From: Algibacter lectus
Lineage (GTDB): Bacteria > Bacteroidota > Bacteroidia > Flavobacteriales > Flavobacteriaceae
NCBI RefSeq assembly: GCF_900112395.1
Contig: NZ_FOLN01000011.1
Span: 62,001-126,000 of the forward strand
Reading direction: 5' to 3'
Length of the DNA: 64,000 nucleotides
In this document: positions 28,797-37,731 of the stretch, in pieces
How positions within the stretch are numbered: position 1 is the first letter of the stretch
How the letters are laid out: every line of letters starts with the position of its first letter
The notes under the pieces: model-generated
The model's input: the letters and a program-made list of their open reading frames with translations, nothing else
Databases searched by the model: none
What the model was told of the DNA's origin: nothing
Program-made: the position numbers and the translations under genes

Positions 28797-29687
28797 TTAA
28801 TTACCCTTACCCAATAATTCTATCCAATCATTTACATATCCAATATTTCTAACACCGTTAGAATGGCCTTTTTTACCTTCTGGAACAGGTAAATTAAAAG
28901 GATAAATATGGCTTTCTGGAATCCCCATAGCGTCATAACTTTCTTTTATTATTTTGGCTGCAGGTTCTGTAACATGATATGTACCATACCAAACATCGCT
29001 TGGTGTTACACTTGGTGAATAATACCATTTCGCTATTTTTGGTTTATCTGAATAATCCCAGCCTCCGGAAAAATCTACTACACGCGATACCAATTGTTCT
29101 TTAGCTATAAAAGCGGCCATTCCGCCTCCTTGAGACTGACCAGAAACTGCAATTTCACTCCATTTAGGAACTCCATTTTCTAAGTAAGTATCCCAATTAC
29201 CTGTTTTATCATGTTCCGATAGATAAATAAGTAACTTAGTTAATCTATTCACTATGGCATCTTGAGGAGCATCATCAATTAATGAGAAATTATTATTTCC
29301 ATAAATACGTCTAGTTCTGAATTCTTTAGTACAATTAGAATTTTCAGCAAGCACTTTTCCTCTACAAATTTGCGCCACTGCTGGTGTGTTAATGTATGAT
29401 ATATTAATAACGTGATAGCCTTGATTTACGGCTGTAGCAAATAAGCTCTTTGGCCCTTTTAGTGCAATCCCTCCTGTTCCTGGCATAAAGAAAAGAAGCT
29501 TCCCTTGTTTAGCCTCTGGATTATAAACTACTAAATGTGGTGAATTTGCTTCTGAGATTGTAGAATCTGTTTTAGAAGGTTCAATATGTAAAACTTTATA
29601 TTCTTCTGGAAACCCAGTTGAAGTTTGCGAAAAAGAACTGCTATTAATAACTACAATTAAAAGAAGTGATGTAAAAATCTGTTTCAT
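28797..29687 (-). CDS. Secreted alpha/beta-hydrolase, probable esterase
   Basis: 296 residues. A signal peptide ends near residue 20 (SSFSQ). The nucleophile elbow is SGQSQGGG, with the Ser of GQSQG as the likely catalytic residue. An oxyanion-type segment (FFMPGTGG) and a late His (KKGHSNG) complete a plausible triad. It is related to the BPSS1187-type alpha/beta-hydrolase family. It could remove ester substituents, such as acetyl groups, from the polysaccharide handled by the sulfatase PUL. It has its own promoter, which shares an operator-like element with susC1. A decayed copy of its first about 74 codons lies just upstream. Confidence 0.82.
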   Translation of the reverse strand: MKQIFTSLLLIVVINSSSFSQTSTGFPEEYKVLHIEPSKTDSTISEANSPHLVVYNPEAKQGKLLFFMPGTGGIALKGPKSLFATAVNQGYHVINISYINTPAVAQICRGKVLAENSNCTKEFRTRRIYGNNNFSLIDDAPQDAIVNRLTKLLIYLSEHDKTGNWDTYLENGVPKWSEIAVSGQSQGGGMAAFIAKEQLVSRVVDFSGGWDYSDKPKIAKWYYSPSVTPSDVWYGTYHVTEPAAKIIKESYDAMGIPESHIYPFNLPVPEGKKGHSNGVRNIGYVNDWIELLGKGN

Positions 29688-29777
29688 TATTTTTTTGATT
29701 TAAAATTAGGCATTATTGGTTTTAGTAAAAAACTATCTACAATTTGGTAAAGCAGTTAATTCTCGCTCCAAACAACA

Positions 29778-29845
29778 ATACGTAAATTAACAAAAAACCT
29801 ATGTAAACCATTAATAAAAGGGGGTTACACTTATACTACACTTTA
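29778..29845 (-). promoter_or_regulatory. Promoter/operator of the esterase gene, shared with susC1
   Basis: On the minus strand TAAAGTGTA (29837-29845) and ATAAGTGTA (29826-29834) form a tandem repeat of 11-bp period. The 18-bp block is identical to the one before susC1, with the same 44-bp spacing to an ACGTAAAT block at 29780. TAGGTTTT, 7 of 8 to TANNTTTG, lies about 39 bp after the 18-bp block begins. Confidence 0.7.
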
Positions 29846-29914
29846 TGTAATAAGTCTGTTCTTTTTGTTATGAAATGAGAAAATTGAGAAATTATGGAGA
29901 TTAGCCTTTTGCTT

Positions 29915-30141
29915 TGGTATTGTAATCCCTCATGCTCCTGTTATAAAAGAATAAGATTCCCTTGTTCAGCCACTGGATTACAAACCACTAAATATGGCTA
30001 ATTTAATACTGAAATTGTGGTGTCTATTTTAGAATGGTTAATATGCAAAACTCTTTATTCTTATGGAAATCTAGTAGAGGGTTGTAAAAAACAATTATTG
30101 AAAGCAAGAATTAAAAGACGCCATGTAAAAATCTGTTTCAT
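29915..30141 (-). pseudogene. Decayed duplicate of the esterase 5' end
   Basis: Read from ATG at 30141, the first codons give MKQIFT, identical to the esterase start. Then come LLIL, ST.FP and a stop codon where the intact protein continues. After frameshifts, VVCNPVAEQGNL matches the intact VVYNPEAKQGKL. DNA similarity to 29461-29687 runs the whole length. The relic has several in-frame stops and frameshifts and no 3' part. It lies in the 533-bp gap 29688-30220, upstream of the live esterase promoter. Confidence 0.88.
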
Positions 30142-30160
30142 TGTTTTTTTATGATAAAAC

Positions 30161-30197
30161 AAAAAGCTCAACATCAAAATTTGATGTTGAGCTTTTT
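30161..30197 (-). terminator. Intrinsic terminator after susD3
   Basis: Perfect 18-bp inverted repeat (AAAAAGCTCAACATCAAA and its complement) around one base, 23 bp after the susD3 stop. Terminal U-runs are built into the arms, so it could act in both directions. Confidence 0.88.
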
Positions 30198-30220
30198 AAT
30201 TAAAAACTAATTATTAAATT

Positions 30221-31927
30221 TTACCAACCTGGATTTTGTGGCAACAAATTAGGGTTAAGTATTAATTCATTACTTGGTATAGGCAATAAATAAGCTTTAG
30301 TTTCATCAAAATTATAAGGATCTGAATTAATAAATGGTGCAATATAACCTTCAGAATCTAGCGTTACATTTGATTCGGGTGTATCTGAATTTACAATACC
30401 ATCATAAAAATACGCACCTCTAGGGGTTGTTCCATTAACTAATTCATGAGCTCTCCAACGTAATAAATCATCAAGTCTAAAGCCTTCTGCCATAAGTTCA
30501 ACAGTACGTTCTCTACGGACTTCATATAAAATATCTGTAAGGTCATAGCCATAATTTGGCCAATCAGGATCTGTAGTTATTGATCCTAACGTTATACCAG
30601 GCATACCTACGCGGGTACGTAGCTTATTAATAGACTTTTCTAAATGGGCCTGAGTAATAGTACCTAATTCTGCTTTAGCTTCAGCAAAAATTAATAACGC
30701 TTCAGCATAACGCATTATAACCTTAGACGTGTTTTTAGTAAAATCGCTAGTAACAGGATCTATGTCAATATTTCTATATTTTTGTGATTCATACCCCGTA
30801 AGTCCTGCATTGGCAGTAGTAAAATCAGGAGCTATATAAGCAACAGTTGAGCTACCATCTCTTTTAATTAAATCTCCAGGCACCATTATTAAAGCCGCTA
30901 ATCTTGGATCTCTGTCTACTTCTATGGTCGCTAAAGACTTATCTCCTTCATCATATAAATCACTTACTGAAATAGGGTCGCCATCAATACATAAATAGGT
31001 ACGTATTGCTTCCCTAGTATAAGCACAACGGTTAGGCCAAGAAATTTGTAAGCTATTATTAAAACCTAAATCGTCATTAAAATCTCTCCAAAGCATCACT
31101 TCGCTATTACCGCTAAGCCCAATTTGGTTAAATAAAGTAGAGTAATCATCATGAAGCGTAAACACACCACTATCGATAAGTTCTTCAGAAGTATCTGCAG
31201 CGATTTCCAAATAAGCAGAGCCATTAGACCCAGCTACTCCAAAAGCTGTACCATTGTGATATTTTTCCCATGTACCTTCATAAAGAGCAATCCTTGCTTT
31301 TAGCAATAGTGCAGCTTCTTTACTTACACGAGGACTTGTTGCGATATCTGGAAAAGATTGTAATAAAGAAATAGCAGTGGTTAAATCTGAAAGTATAAAA
31401 TCGGCTACTTCATTTCTTGGTTCTCTAGCAGCAAATAAAAACTCTTCATCCTTATCATCAAAATATTTATCAAATATTGGTAAATCACCATAATCAACTA
31501 AAAGATTAAAATAATAATACGCTCTAAAGAAATAAGTTTCTCCTATATATTGGTCAATTTCTGTTTGATCACCTTCTGCTTGATCTACATGATCTAAAAG
31601 CCAATTAACTTCTCTTACCTCGTCCCAACTCCAAACTGAGTTTGAAGACTCTGTAGCTATACCTGTTTGACCACTAAGTCTAGAGTTAATATTTTCAGCA
31701 ATACCCATATCAGAATCGAGATCGGGTAATACAGAAAAACCTACAGAAGTATTTGACCAACTTGGCAAATCATTATAAAAAGCATTAACGGATGCTCTTA
31801 AATCACCAGGTGTGCTATAAAAATCAACCTCCGAGACAACATCTAAAGGTGTTTTTTCTAAAAAGTCATCGCAAGACGACAAAGTCACTGCTGTACTTAA
31901 AATAAATAATTTTAATATATTTTTCAT
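30221..31927 (-). CDS. SusD/RagB-family outer-membrane glycan-binding lipoprotein (SusD3)
   Basis: 568 residues. A lipobox (LSSC, Cys19) precedes DDFLEKTPLD, the classic start of mature SusD/RagB proteins. The C-terminal SusD-type sequence (YLLPIPSNELILNPNLLPQNPGW) is intact. It forms the surface lid of SusC3, whose gene ends 18 bp upstream. It is expected to bind an oligosaccharide; the N-glycan setting makes mannose- or GlcNAc-containing glycans likely, but this is inference. The gene is followed by a strong terminator. Confidence 0.93.
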   Translation of the reverse strand: MKNILKLFILSTAVTLSSCDDFLEKTPLDVVSEVDFYSTPGDLRASVNAFYNDLPSWSNTSVGFSVLPDLDSDMGIAENINSRLSGQTGIATESSNSVWSWDEVREVNWLLDHVDQAEGDQTEIDQYIGETYFFRAYYYFNLLVDYGDLPIFDKYFDDKDEEFLFAAREPRNEVADFILSDLTTAISLLQSFPDIATSPRVSKEAALLLKARIALYEGTWEKYHNGTAFGVAGSNGSAYLEIAADTSEELIDSGVFTLHDDYSTLFNQIGLSGNSEVMLWRDFNDDLGFNNSLQISWPNRCAYTREAIRTYLCIDGDPISVSDLYDEGDKSLATIEVDRDPRLAALIMVPGDLIKRDGSSTVAYIAPDFTTANAGLTGYESQKYRNIDIDPVTSDFTKNTSKVIMRYAEALLIFAEAKAELGTITQAHLEKSINKLRTRVGMPGITLGSITTDPDWPNYGYDLTDILYEVRRERTVELMAEGFRLDDLLRWRAHELVNGTTPRGAYFYDGIVNSDTPESNVTLDSEGYIAPFINSDPYNFDETKAYLLPIPSNELILNPNLLPQNPGW

Positions 31928-31945
31928 ATTTCTACAATTTTATAA

Positions 31946-34900
31946 TTAGAATGATACATTTAATCCCATGGATACAATTTTCTGTAACGGGTAAGATATG
32001 GCACTACCTGTTACACCAGCTGTAATATTTTCTGGATCAAAGAAGAGCATATCATTAACTGTAAATAGGTTTTCTCCAGTAACATAAAGTCTAAAATTGG
32101 TTATACCATGCTTGCTAGTTACATCTTTAGGAATTGTATATCCTAATTGTAAACTTTTTAATCTGGCATAAGCTCCATTTTGTATATAACGGTCAACTAC
32201 TTGACTATAATTTTTGTTATTTCTACCTGGGTTAGCAGAGTATGGTGCTGGGAAATAAGCATCTAAATTTGGCCCTAATGGATTTGTAGTATCTTCAGGT
32301 CTAAAGTAATCTAAGTGTTCTACCCAAACATTAGCATGGAATGCACCTTGAGCAGGACCTCTAAATCTTTGGTGATTAGATACTACGACATCTCTTTTTC
32401 CAACACCTTGTATAAAAGCATTAAAGTCTAAATTTTTATATACAAAACCAAGATTTACTGCATATTGATAACGAGGCGTGGTATTACCAAGTACACTCCA
32501 ATCTCCAGTGTCGCCAACTTCCCATGCGCCTCTGTTTATAGATCCGTCACCATCAAGATCTTTATATTTTGTATCACCAGCTGAATAAGCCCAACCAGTA
32601 ACTGCACTTTGATCTACAGGGTGATTTGCAGCTTCTTCATCTGTTAAAAACCAGCCATCCCATGTAAGACCGTAAATCGCACCTAAATCCTGTCCTGGGT
32701 AGTAGGTTTGAGTTAAAGATTGTGTTGCTGTTCCATCAGGAACAGGGTAATCTACAATGCTTCTTGTATAGTCAGAAAGTACAGCTCTAATATTATAACT
32801 AAAATCTTTACCTATATTTTGTCTCCATTTAGCCTCTACTTCCCATCCTTGAACTCTTGAAATTCCAGCGTTTGCTACAGGAGCACCTGTTCCTAACTGT
32901 GCAGGTAAATTAAGACCACTTGTAGCCATGTCTTCGATATCTGTGCGATACCAAGAAAAACCTATATCCAGTTTGTTGTTAAATGCGCTAAGATCAAAAC
33001 CAATATCGGTAGTTTTTACTTTTTCCCAAGTTAAGTTTTCACTGCCTAAACCTGGCGTAAAAGTGTAAGTTTCGCGCTGACCATCAAACAAATAGCTTGT
33101 TCCGCCAGTATTTAATTCTATATTAGATAAATATAAATAATTACTAACATTTTGATTTCCTAATGTACCATAAGACCCTCTTAATTTGAAGGTACTAATA
33201 GCATCTATAGGCCAGAAATCCTCTTTAGCTACGTTATATCCAGCCGAATAACTTGGAAAACCAGCCCATCTATCCTCTGGAGCAAATCTAGAAGCACCAT
33301 CTCTTCGGTAGCTAAATTCTAATAAATATTTTTCTTTGTAATTATATCTAAATCTACTAAATACACTTTGTGTTGCCCAATGTGTTATAGCTTCACTTAC
33401 AAGTTGGTCATCATCCAAAGATGCATTTATAGAAACTACATTATCAGAAATTAAATAATCGGTCTGTGCACCTAAACTATGAAAATTGTTTACCTCACTT
33501 TGGTATCCTACGGTAGCATTAACAGTATGGTTCCCAATTACTTTATCATAAGTCGTAAAAATGTTTGGAGAAAAATATTCGGTTGTTGCGAAAGCCGGAG
33601 AATAAGAAGTGTTTTGCTGCGCTACTCTATCAATAAAGCCGTTAGGTCTTATTTCTTGAACTGATAAAATACTCTCTTCTTCATAGTTATTACTTCTTTT
33701 ATAATTAAGATTAACATTTAATTTCAAGTCTTTAATAGGCTCAATAATAAATCTTGGTAATAAAACAAGTTGATTTTTTTCTGTTTTAACACGTTGAGTA
33801 TCCCAAAACGGAAAATAAGAGTGTCCAAGCCATTCTTCTCCATAAATAGGATCTACTAATGGAAAGGTTGGTTTTATTTTAGATAATAAGTCTAAAACTC
33901 CTGATAAGTCATTATCTGTCCCTCCTTGCGTTGGGTAATCTGAGTAGCTTTTTAAAACTTTAGTTAATAACTCTATTTTTAACCATTTATTAACTTGTGA
34001 AGAAATTTTTGCATCAAGATTGTATCGTTGAAAAGATTCATTTCCTACTTTCAAAAGACCACCTTCATCATAAGCCCCTGCAGAGAAATAATAGTTTATT
34101 TTTTGATCTCCACCTGATATACTTAAGTTATGTTTAGTTCTTTCAGCCCAATCTTTATATAAAACATCAGTCCAATCGGTAGCACCTGTAGCATCAATTC
34201 CAATACTGGTATAGTTCCAGTTTGTACCCGCAGCATTAACACCTAATGATGGCGCACTTCCAGGGTTTGCCATATTGGCCAAAATATTAGCTAAATCTGT
34301 TTCATCGTGATATGGATTTTGATTATTATTTATACGAGAATCATTAACTGTATAAGCAAAATCAATAGCGCTGGCTAATTCAGGTATTTTTGTTGGTTTC
34401 GTTAAAGCGAAGTTAGTACTATAAGTTACTCTCATCTTCCCTTTCATATTACTACCACTTTTTGTGGTAATCAATATAGCCCCACCAGCAGCTTGCGACC
34501 CATAAATAGATGCTGCTGCAGCATCTTTAAGTACAGAAACAGTTTCGATACTTTCAGGGTCAATATCATTTAAATTCATTTCAATACCGTCTACAAGCAC
34601 TAATGGCGAAGATTCTTGAACATTACCACCGCTACCTGCGCTAGTTAAAAAACCACGTATATTTATATTGGTATCAGCACCAGGTGCTCCACCAGAAGAC
34701 GAGTTACTAATTTGTAAACCTGGTACAGAACCTTGTAATGAACGAGCAACGTTTGCTGAAGGTCTGTTTTCAAAAGTTTCTGCACCAATTTGAGATACTG
34801 CTGCGGTTAAATTTACTTTTTTCTGAGTACCATACCCAACAACAACAACCTCATCAAGAGCAGCAATATCTTCTTCCAAAGTTATTTTTAAAACTTTTTG

Positions 34901-35245
34901 ATTAGTTACTGTAACTTCTTGAGTTTTAAATCCAACAAATGAAAACACTAACACAGCATTTTCTTTAGACGGTGTTATAGCGAAGCCTCCATCAAAATCT
35001 GATTGCGCTCCGTTTCCTGTTCCTTTCTCCCTAATATTAACACCTGGTACAGGTTGCCCATTAACATCGGTAATTGTTCCTGTTATTTGTTGCTGCAAAT
35101 AACTACGCGTTACTTTTAAATCTGCACTCGTGTTTGGCGCCAAACCAAAACTTGCAGAAACACACGAAAAAGCCAAAACACTCAAGAAAAAACCTAAGTG
35201 CCTTTTTTTTCGATAGAAAGCGAAATTGTGTAATTTAATTTTCAT
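31946..35245 (-). CDS. SusC/RagA-family TonB-dependent outer-membrane transporter (SusC3)
   Basis: 1099 residues. A long N-terminus (MKIKLHNFAFYRKKRHLGFF, then a hydrophobic run to about residue 36) is the export signal. It is followed by a carboxypeptidase-regulatory-like domain (about 54-135), DEVVVVGYGTQ, a plug (about 145-265) and a beta-barrel ending MGLNVSF. Its first about 140 residues closely resemble those of SusC2, and even the DNA around the start codons is similar, showing paralogy. Expression is probably driven from a promoter with the 21-bp-period direct repeat at 35440-35469, leaving a leader of about 150 nt. Confidence 0.95.
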   Translation of the reverse strand: MKIKLHNFAFYRKKRHLGFFLSVLAFSCVSASFGLAPNTSADLKVTRSYLQQQITGTITDVNGQPVPGVNIREKGTGNGAQSDFDGGFAITPSKENAVLVFSFVGFKTQEVTVTNQKVLKITLEEDIAALDEVVVVGYGTQKKVNLTAAVSQIGAETFENRPSANVARSLQGSVPGLQISNSSSGGAPGADTNINIRGFLTSAGSGGNVQESSPLVLVDGIEMNLNDIDPESIETVSVLKDAAAASIYGSQAAGGAILITTKSGSNMKGKMRVTYSTNFALTKPTKIPELASAIDFAYTVNDSRINNNQNPYHDETDLANILANMANPGSAPSLGVNAAGTNWNYTSIGIDATGATDWTDVLYKDWAERTKHNLSISGGDQKINYYFSAGAYDEGGLLKVGNESFQRYNLDAKISSQVNKWLKIELLTKVLKSYSDYPTQGGTDNDLSGVLDLLSKIKPTFPLVDPIYGEEWLGHSYFPFWDTQRVKTEKNQLVLLPRFIIEPIKDLKLNVNLNYKRSNNYEEESILSVQEIRPNGFIDRVAQQNTSYSPAFATTEYFSPNIFTTYDKVIGNHTVNATVGYQSEVNNFHSLGAQTDYLISDNVVSINASLDDDQLVSEAITHWATQSVFSRFRYNYKEKYLLEFSYRRDGASRFAPEDRWAGFPSYSAGYNVAKEDFWPIDAISTFKLRGSYGTLGNQNVSNYLYLSNIELNTGGTSYLFDGQRETYTFTPGLGSENLTWEKVKTTDIGFDLSAFNNKLDIGFSWYRTDIEDMATSGLNLPAQLGTGAPVANAGISRVQGWEVEAKWRQNIGKDFSYNIRAVLSDYTRSIVDYPVPDGTATQSLTQTYYPGQDLGAIYGLTWDGWFLTDEEAANHPVDQSAVTGWAYSAGDTKYKDLDGDGSINRGAWEVGDTGDWSVLGNTTPRYQYAVNLGFVYKNLDFNAFIQGVGKRDVVVSNHQRFRGPAQGAFHANVWVEHLDYFRPEDTTNPLGPNLDAYFPAPYSANPGRNNKNYSQVVDRYIQNGAYARLKSLQLGYTIPKDVTSKHGITNFRLYVTGENLFTVNDMLFFDPENITAGVTGSAISYPLQKIVSMGLNVSF

Positions 35246-35401
35246 AGAAATGTGAGTTAATTAATAGTTAAAAAATTTTGTGGTTAGTAGTAGCTTTTCG
35301 TCTTTAAACATCTTCTAAAAAAAACAAACGAAAGCAAAAAAATTCTTAAAGGAATTCGGTTTTGCAGCGTTTATTTTCATAAAACAATGTTAAAAACATA
35401 A

Positions 35402-35469
35402 TAAACCTATATATTCTAAACGTAATGAAGATAAGAATTTCGACAAACAACACCTGCCATTCGACAAAT
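35402..35469 (-). promoter_or_regulatory. LytTR-like direct-repeat promoter of susC3
   Basis: On the minus strand, 9-mers ATTTGTCGA (35461-35469) and GTTTGTCGA (35440-35448) are 21 bp apart (12-bp spacer). TAGGTTTA (35402-35409), 7 of 8 to TANNTTTG, starts 39 bp after the second 9-mer starts. The same layout occurs before susC2, the first GH20 gene and the NagB fusion. LytTR-domain proteins are known to bind 9-bp direct repeats with 12-13 bp spacers, and a LytTR regulator lies at 47632-48342. Confidence 0.72.
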
Positions 35470-35599
35470 AAGTATTAAAATCATGTTAATTTTTTATTAA
35501 CTAAAAAAGAACCCTTTTTATACAGACAATAGAAAATTGATTAAATTATGGTATTGGGGTATATAAAATTTTAATATTCTAGGTGTTTAAACCAAATTA

Positions 35600-35634
35600 A
35601 AAACCTCCAATGATTTAAAATCATTGGAGGTTTT
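35600..35634 (-). terminator. Orphan intrinsic terminator behind the susD relic
   Basis: 17-bp inverted repeat (AAAACCTCCAATGATTT and complement around one base). It lies 23 bp after the stop of the susD relic, just where a susD gene's terminator would be. No intact gene now ends here. Confidence 0.85.
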
Positions 35635-35657
35635 ATTATGAATAAATACTCTGAATT

Positions 35658-35708
35658 TTAGTACCCAGGATTCTGTGTTAGATTAACATTATCATCTAAA
35701 ATTAATAT
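35658..35708 (-). pseudogene. Remnant of a lost susD gene (last 17 codons)
   Basis: On the minus strand the frame reads ILILDDNVNLTQNPGY and then a stop. This matches the C-terminus of the neighbouring SusD2 (FLDANTNLTQNPNY-stop) and the NPGW end of SusD3. An in-frame stop lies just upstream, so nothing more of the gene remains. The following hairpin is its old terminator. Confidence 0.8.
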
Positions 35709-35893
35709 TGATTAATATATGTACTAAAAAAATTAGGAAGTTTGTTTCTTTAAAGTTATGATCTATTTAATTAGTCTCTTAAGTAAAGCTTAATATTGGT
35801 TTGAGAAACCTGCAAAATGATTTTTTGTTAAAAAATAAGTTCTAATTAATCTATACCCTCTCCCTTTAACACACTTAAATTTAATGGAATAAA

Positions 35894-35947
35894 AAAAGTT
35901 ATCAAAAAAGTAATATAAACATATATATTACTTTTTTGATAACTTTT
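35894..35947 (-). terminator. Long-stem terminator after susD2
   Basis: Perfect 24-bp inverted repeat (arms 35894-35917 and 35924-35947) with a 6-nt loop, 17 bp after the susD2 stop. The arms contain A- and T-runs that provide the U-tract on the minus strand. Confidence 0.88.
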
Positions 35948-35963
35948 ACTAATTTAACTATTT

Positions 35964-37679
35964 TTAATAGTTAGGGTTTTGAGTTAAATTAGTATTCGCA
36001 TCTAAGAATGGTAAAAATATTGGTAATAAGTAATATTTATCATCCCATACTCTTTCAAAACTGTCATTATTACTAGCTCTATATTTTTCACCTACTAAGT
36101 CTCCTGGTTCTGCTTCACTTACAGGGATACCAAATACAGGCTTTATAACTTGGTCGGCTAATTTATATCTCCAGATATCAAACCATCTTTGTGGGCCTTC
36201 ACCTGCAAATTCATAACGTCTTTCTAAAAGGATTGCATCTATCATTTGATTACCTGTTGTTCCTCTAGTAACAGTTGGTAAACCTATATCTGCGTATTTT
36301 GGCATACCAACGCGATCTCTAACTTCATCTAAGTACGGTAATGCTTCAGCATCTCTACCTTGACCAGCTAAAGCTTCAGCATACATTAATAGAACTTCAG
36401 AATACCGAATTATTTTTAAATCGGTTTCAGCATCTTCCATATCAACCGCTGTGTAATCTAAATATTTTCTAAAAAGATAACCTGTTGGACTGTTTACGGT
36501 TTCTATATTATCTCTCGAAGGATCAATATTTGGGTGTGGTTGAAATTCATATTCATCATCTAGACCACTTGTTGCAGGCACTATATCTCCAGATAAAACA
36601 GCTGAAGCTCCAAGTCTTGGATCTCTATTTATCCAAGGATTAGTGGGATCATAACTAGGATCATCTTTAGGAAATAATCCATTTATAGTTTGTACTTCTT
36701 CTATAAAATCAGAACTATAACCAGCTCGTCTTTGTCCAGTACCGCTATTTGCATAAGAGCCTCTAAGTGCAATTTGTCTTGATAGTTTGTTGTCTTCTCT
36801 ATCCGTTCCTGTTTCTAGTGCACAATGTCTAGCAAGAATAGTTTCTGGAGAAACCAAATCACTCTCAACAGTGAATTGGGCTTTAAAACCCTCTATACCT
36901 GGAACTAAAGCGTAAACACCAATATCATTAATTATTTCATCACAAGCAGTTTCAGCACCAGCATACATTGCGTTAACGTCACTAACCCAGCCAATAGCAT
37001 TTAAATACGTTCTTGCCTTTAAAGCCAGCGCAGCTCCTTTTGTAATACGACCTAAGTTTTCAGCATTATATGAGTTTGGTAATAAATCGTCAATTTCATC
37101 TAACTCAGTAATTACAAAATCAAAAATTTCTTGTCTAGGGGTTCTAGTTGGTTGTTCTGTTGGCGCAATGGTATTTGTTAAAAGAGGGACATCTCCATAA
37201 GCAAATAGCATAGATTCGTATATCCAAGCTCTTAAAAACCGTGCTTCGGCACCAAATCTAGCCCTGTTAGCTTCTGTTGTAAAACTTGCTCCTGGAAGTG
37301 CTTCTAAGAAAAAGTTAATATCAGCGATATCTTGATACCTATAAAAGGACCTTAAAGCTCTCGTATTTTCGCTCCATACAAAGTCCGATCCGTTAAAACC
37401 TGCACCATTAATATTTCTGTGGGTTGCATCATCTGTCCAAAAATAAGGCAATAAATAAGCCTGATCACTGTCTATAGCAAATACATTGTCTTCAAGGTTT
37501 GCTGTTGGAAGAGAAAAGTATAAAAAATCTAGAGCAAAAGTTAAATCTTCTTCTGTTTGATAAAGATTCGTGAGTTCATACTGATCAAGATCTTCCACTT
37601 CTAAGAAATCATTACAAGACACTAACGTGCTAAGTAATGTAACCAAAAGTATAATCTTATATGTTTTTATATATTTCAT
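35964..37679 (-). CDS. SusD/RagB-family outer-membrane glycan-binding lipoprotein (SusD2)
   Basis: 571 residues from the ATG at 37679. I prefer this start to the one at 37727, because it places a normal signal peptide (MKYIKTYKIILLVTLLSTLVSC) directly at the N-terminus, with the lipobox Cys followed by NDFLEVEDLD. The C-terminal SusD region is intact and ends NLTQNPNY. It is the surface partner of SusC2, encoded immediately upstream. The paired susC2/susD2 operon shares its promoter type with the susC3/susD3 operon, so both pairs should be induced together; they may take up different glycan sizes or glycopeptides. Confidence 0.93.
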   Translation of the reverse strand: MKYIKTYKIILLVTLLSTLVSCNDFLEVEDLDQYELTNLYQTEEDLTFALDFLYFSLPTANLEDNVFAIDSDQAYLLPYFWTDDATHRNINGAGFNGSDFVWSENTRALRSFYRYQDIADINFFLEALPGASFTTEANRARFGAEARFLRAWIYESMLFAYGDVPLLTNTIAPTEQPTRTPRQEIFDFVITELDEIDDLLPNSYNAENLGRITKGAALALKARTYLNAIGWVSDVNAMYAGAETACDEIINDIGVYALVPGIEGFKAQFTVESDLVSPETILARHCALETGTDREDNKLSRQIALRGSYANSGTGQRRAGYSSDFIEEVQTINGLFPKDDPSYDPTNPWINRDPRLGASAVLSGDIVPATSGLDDEYEFQPHPNIDPSRDNIETVNSPTGYLFRKYLDYTAVDMEDAETDLKIIRYSEVLLMYAEALAGQGRDAEALPYLDEVRDRVGMPKYADIGLPTVTRGTTGNQMIDAILLERRYEFAGEGPQRWFDIWRYKLADQVIKPVFGIPVSEAEPGDLVGEKYRASNNDSFERVWDDKYYLLPIFLPFLDANTNLTQNPNY

Positions 37680-37731
37680 ATTAAACTTTTTAATTAATTG
37701 TATGGATTTATGTTGTGTATTATTCATAATA

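Larger units (their letters stand above)
35246..35963. other. 718-bp gap holding promoter, susD relic and two terminators
   Basis: Besides the susC3 leader and promoter (35246-35469), this gap contains an orphan terminator (35600-35634), a 17-codon susD relic (35658-35708) and the susD2 terminator (35894-35947). I see nothing in 35470-35599 and 35709-35893. The order promoter, orphan terminator, relic is best explained by deletion of a former susC/susD pair. Confidence 0.7.
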
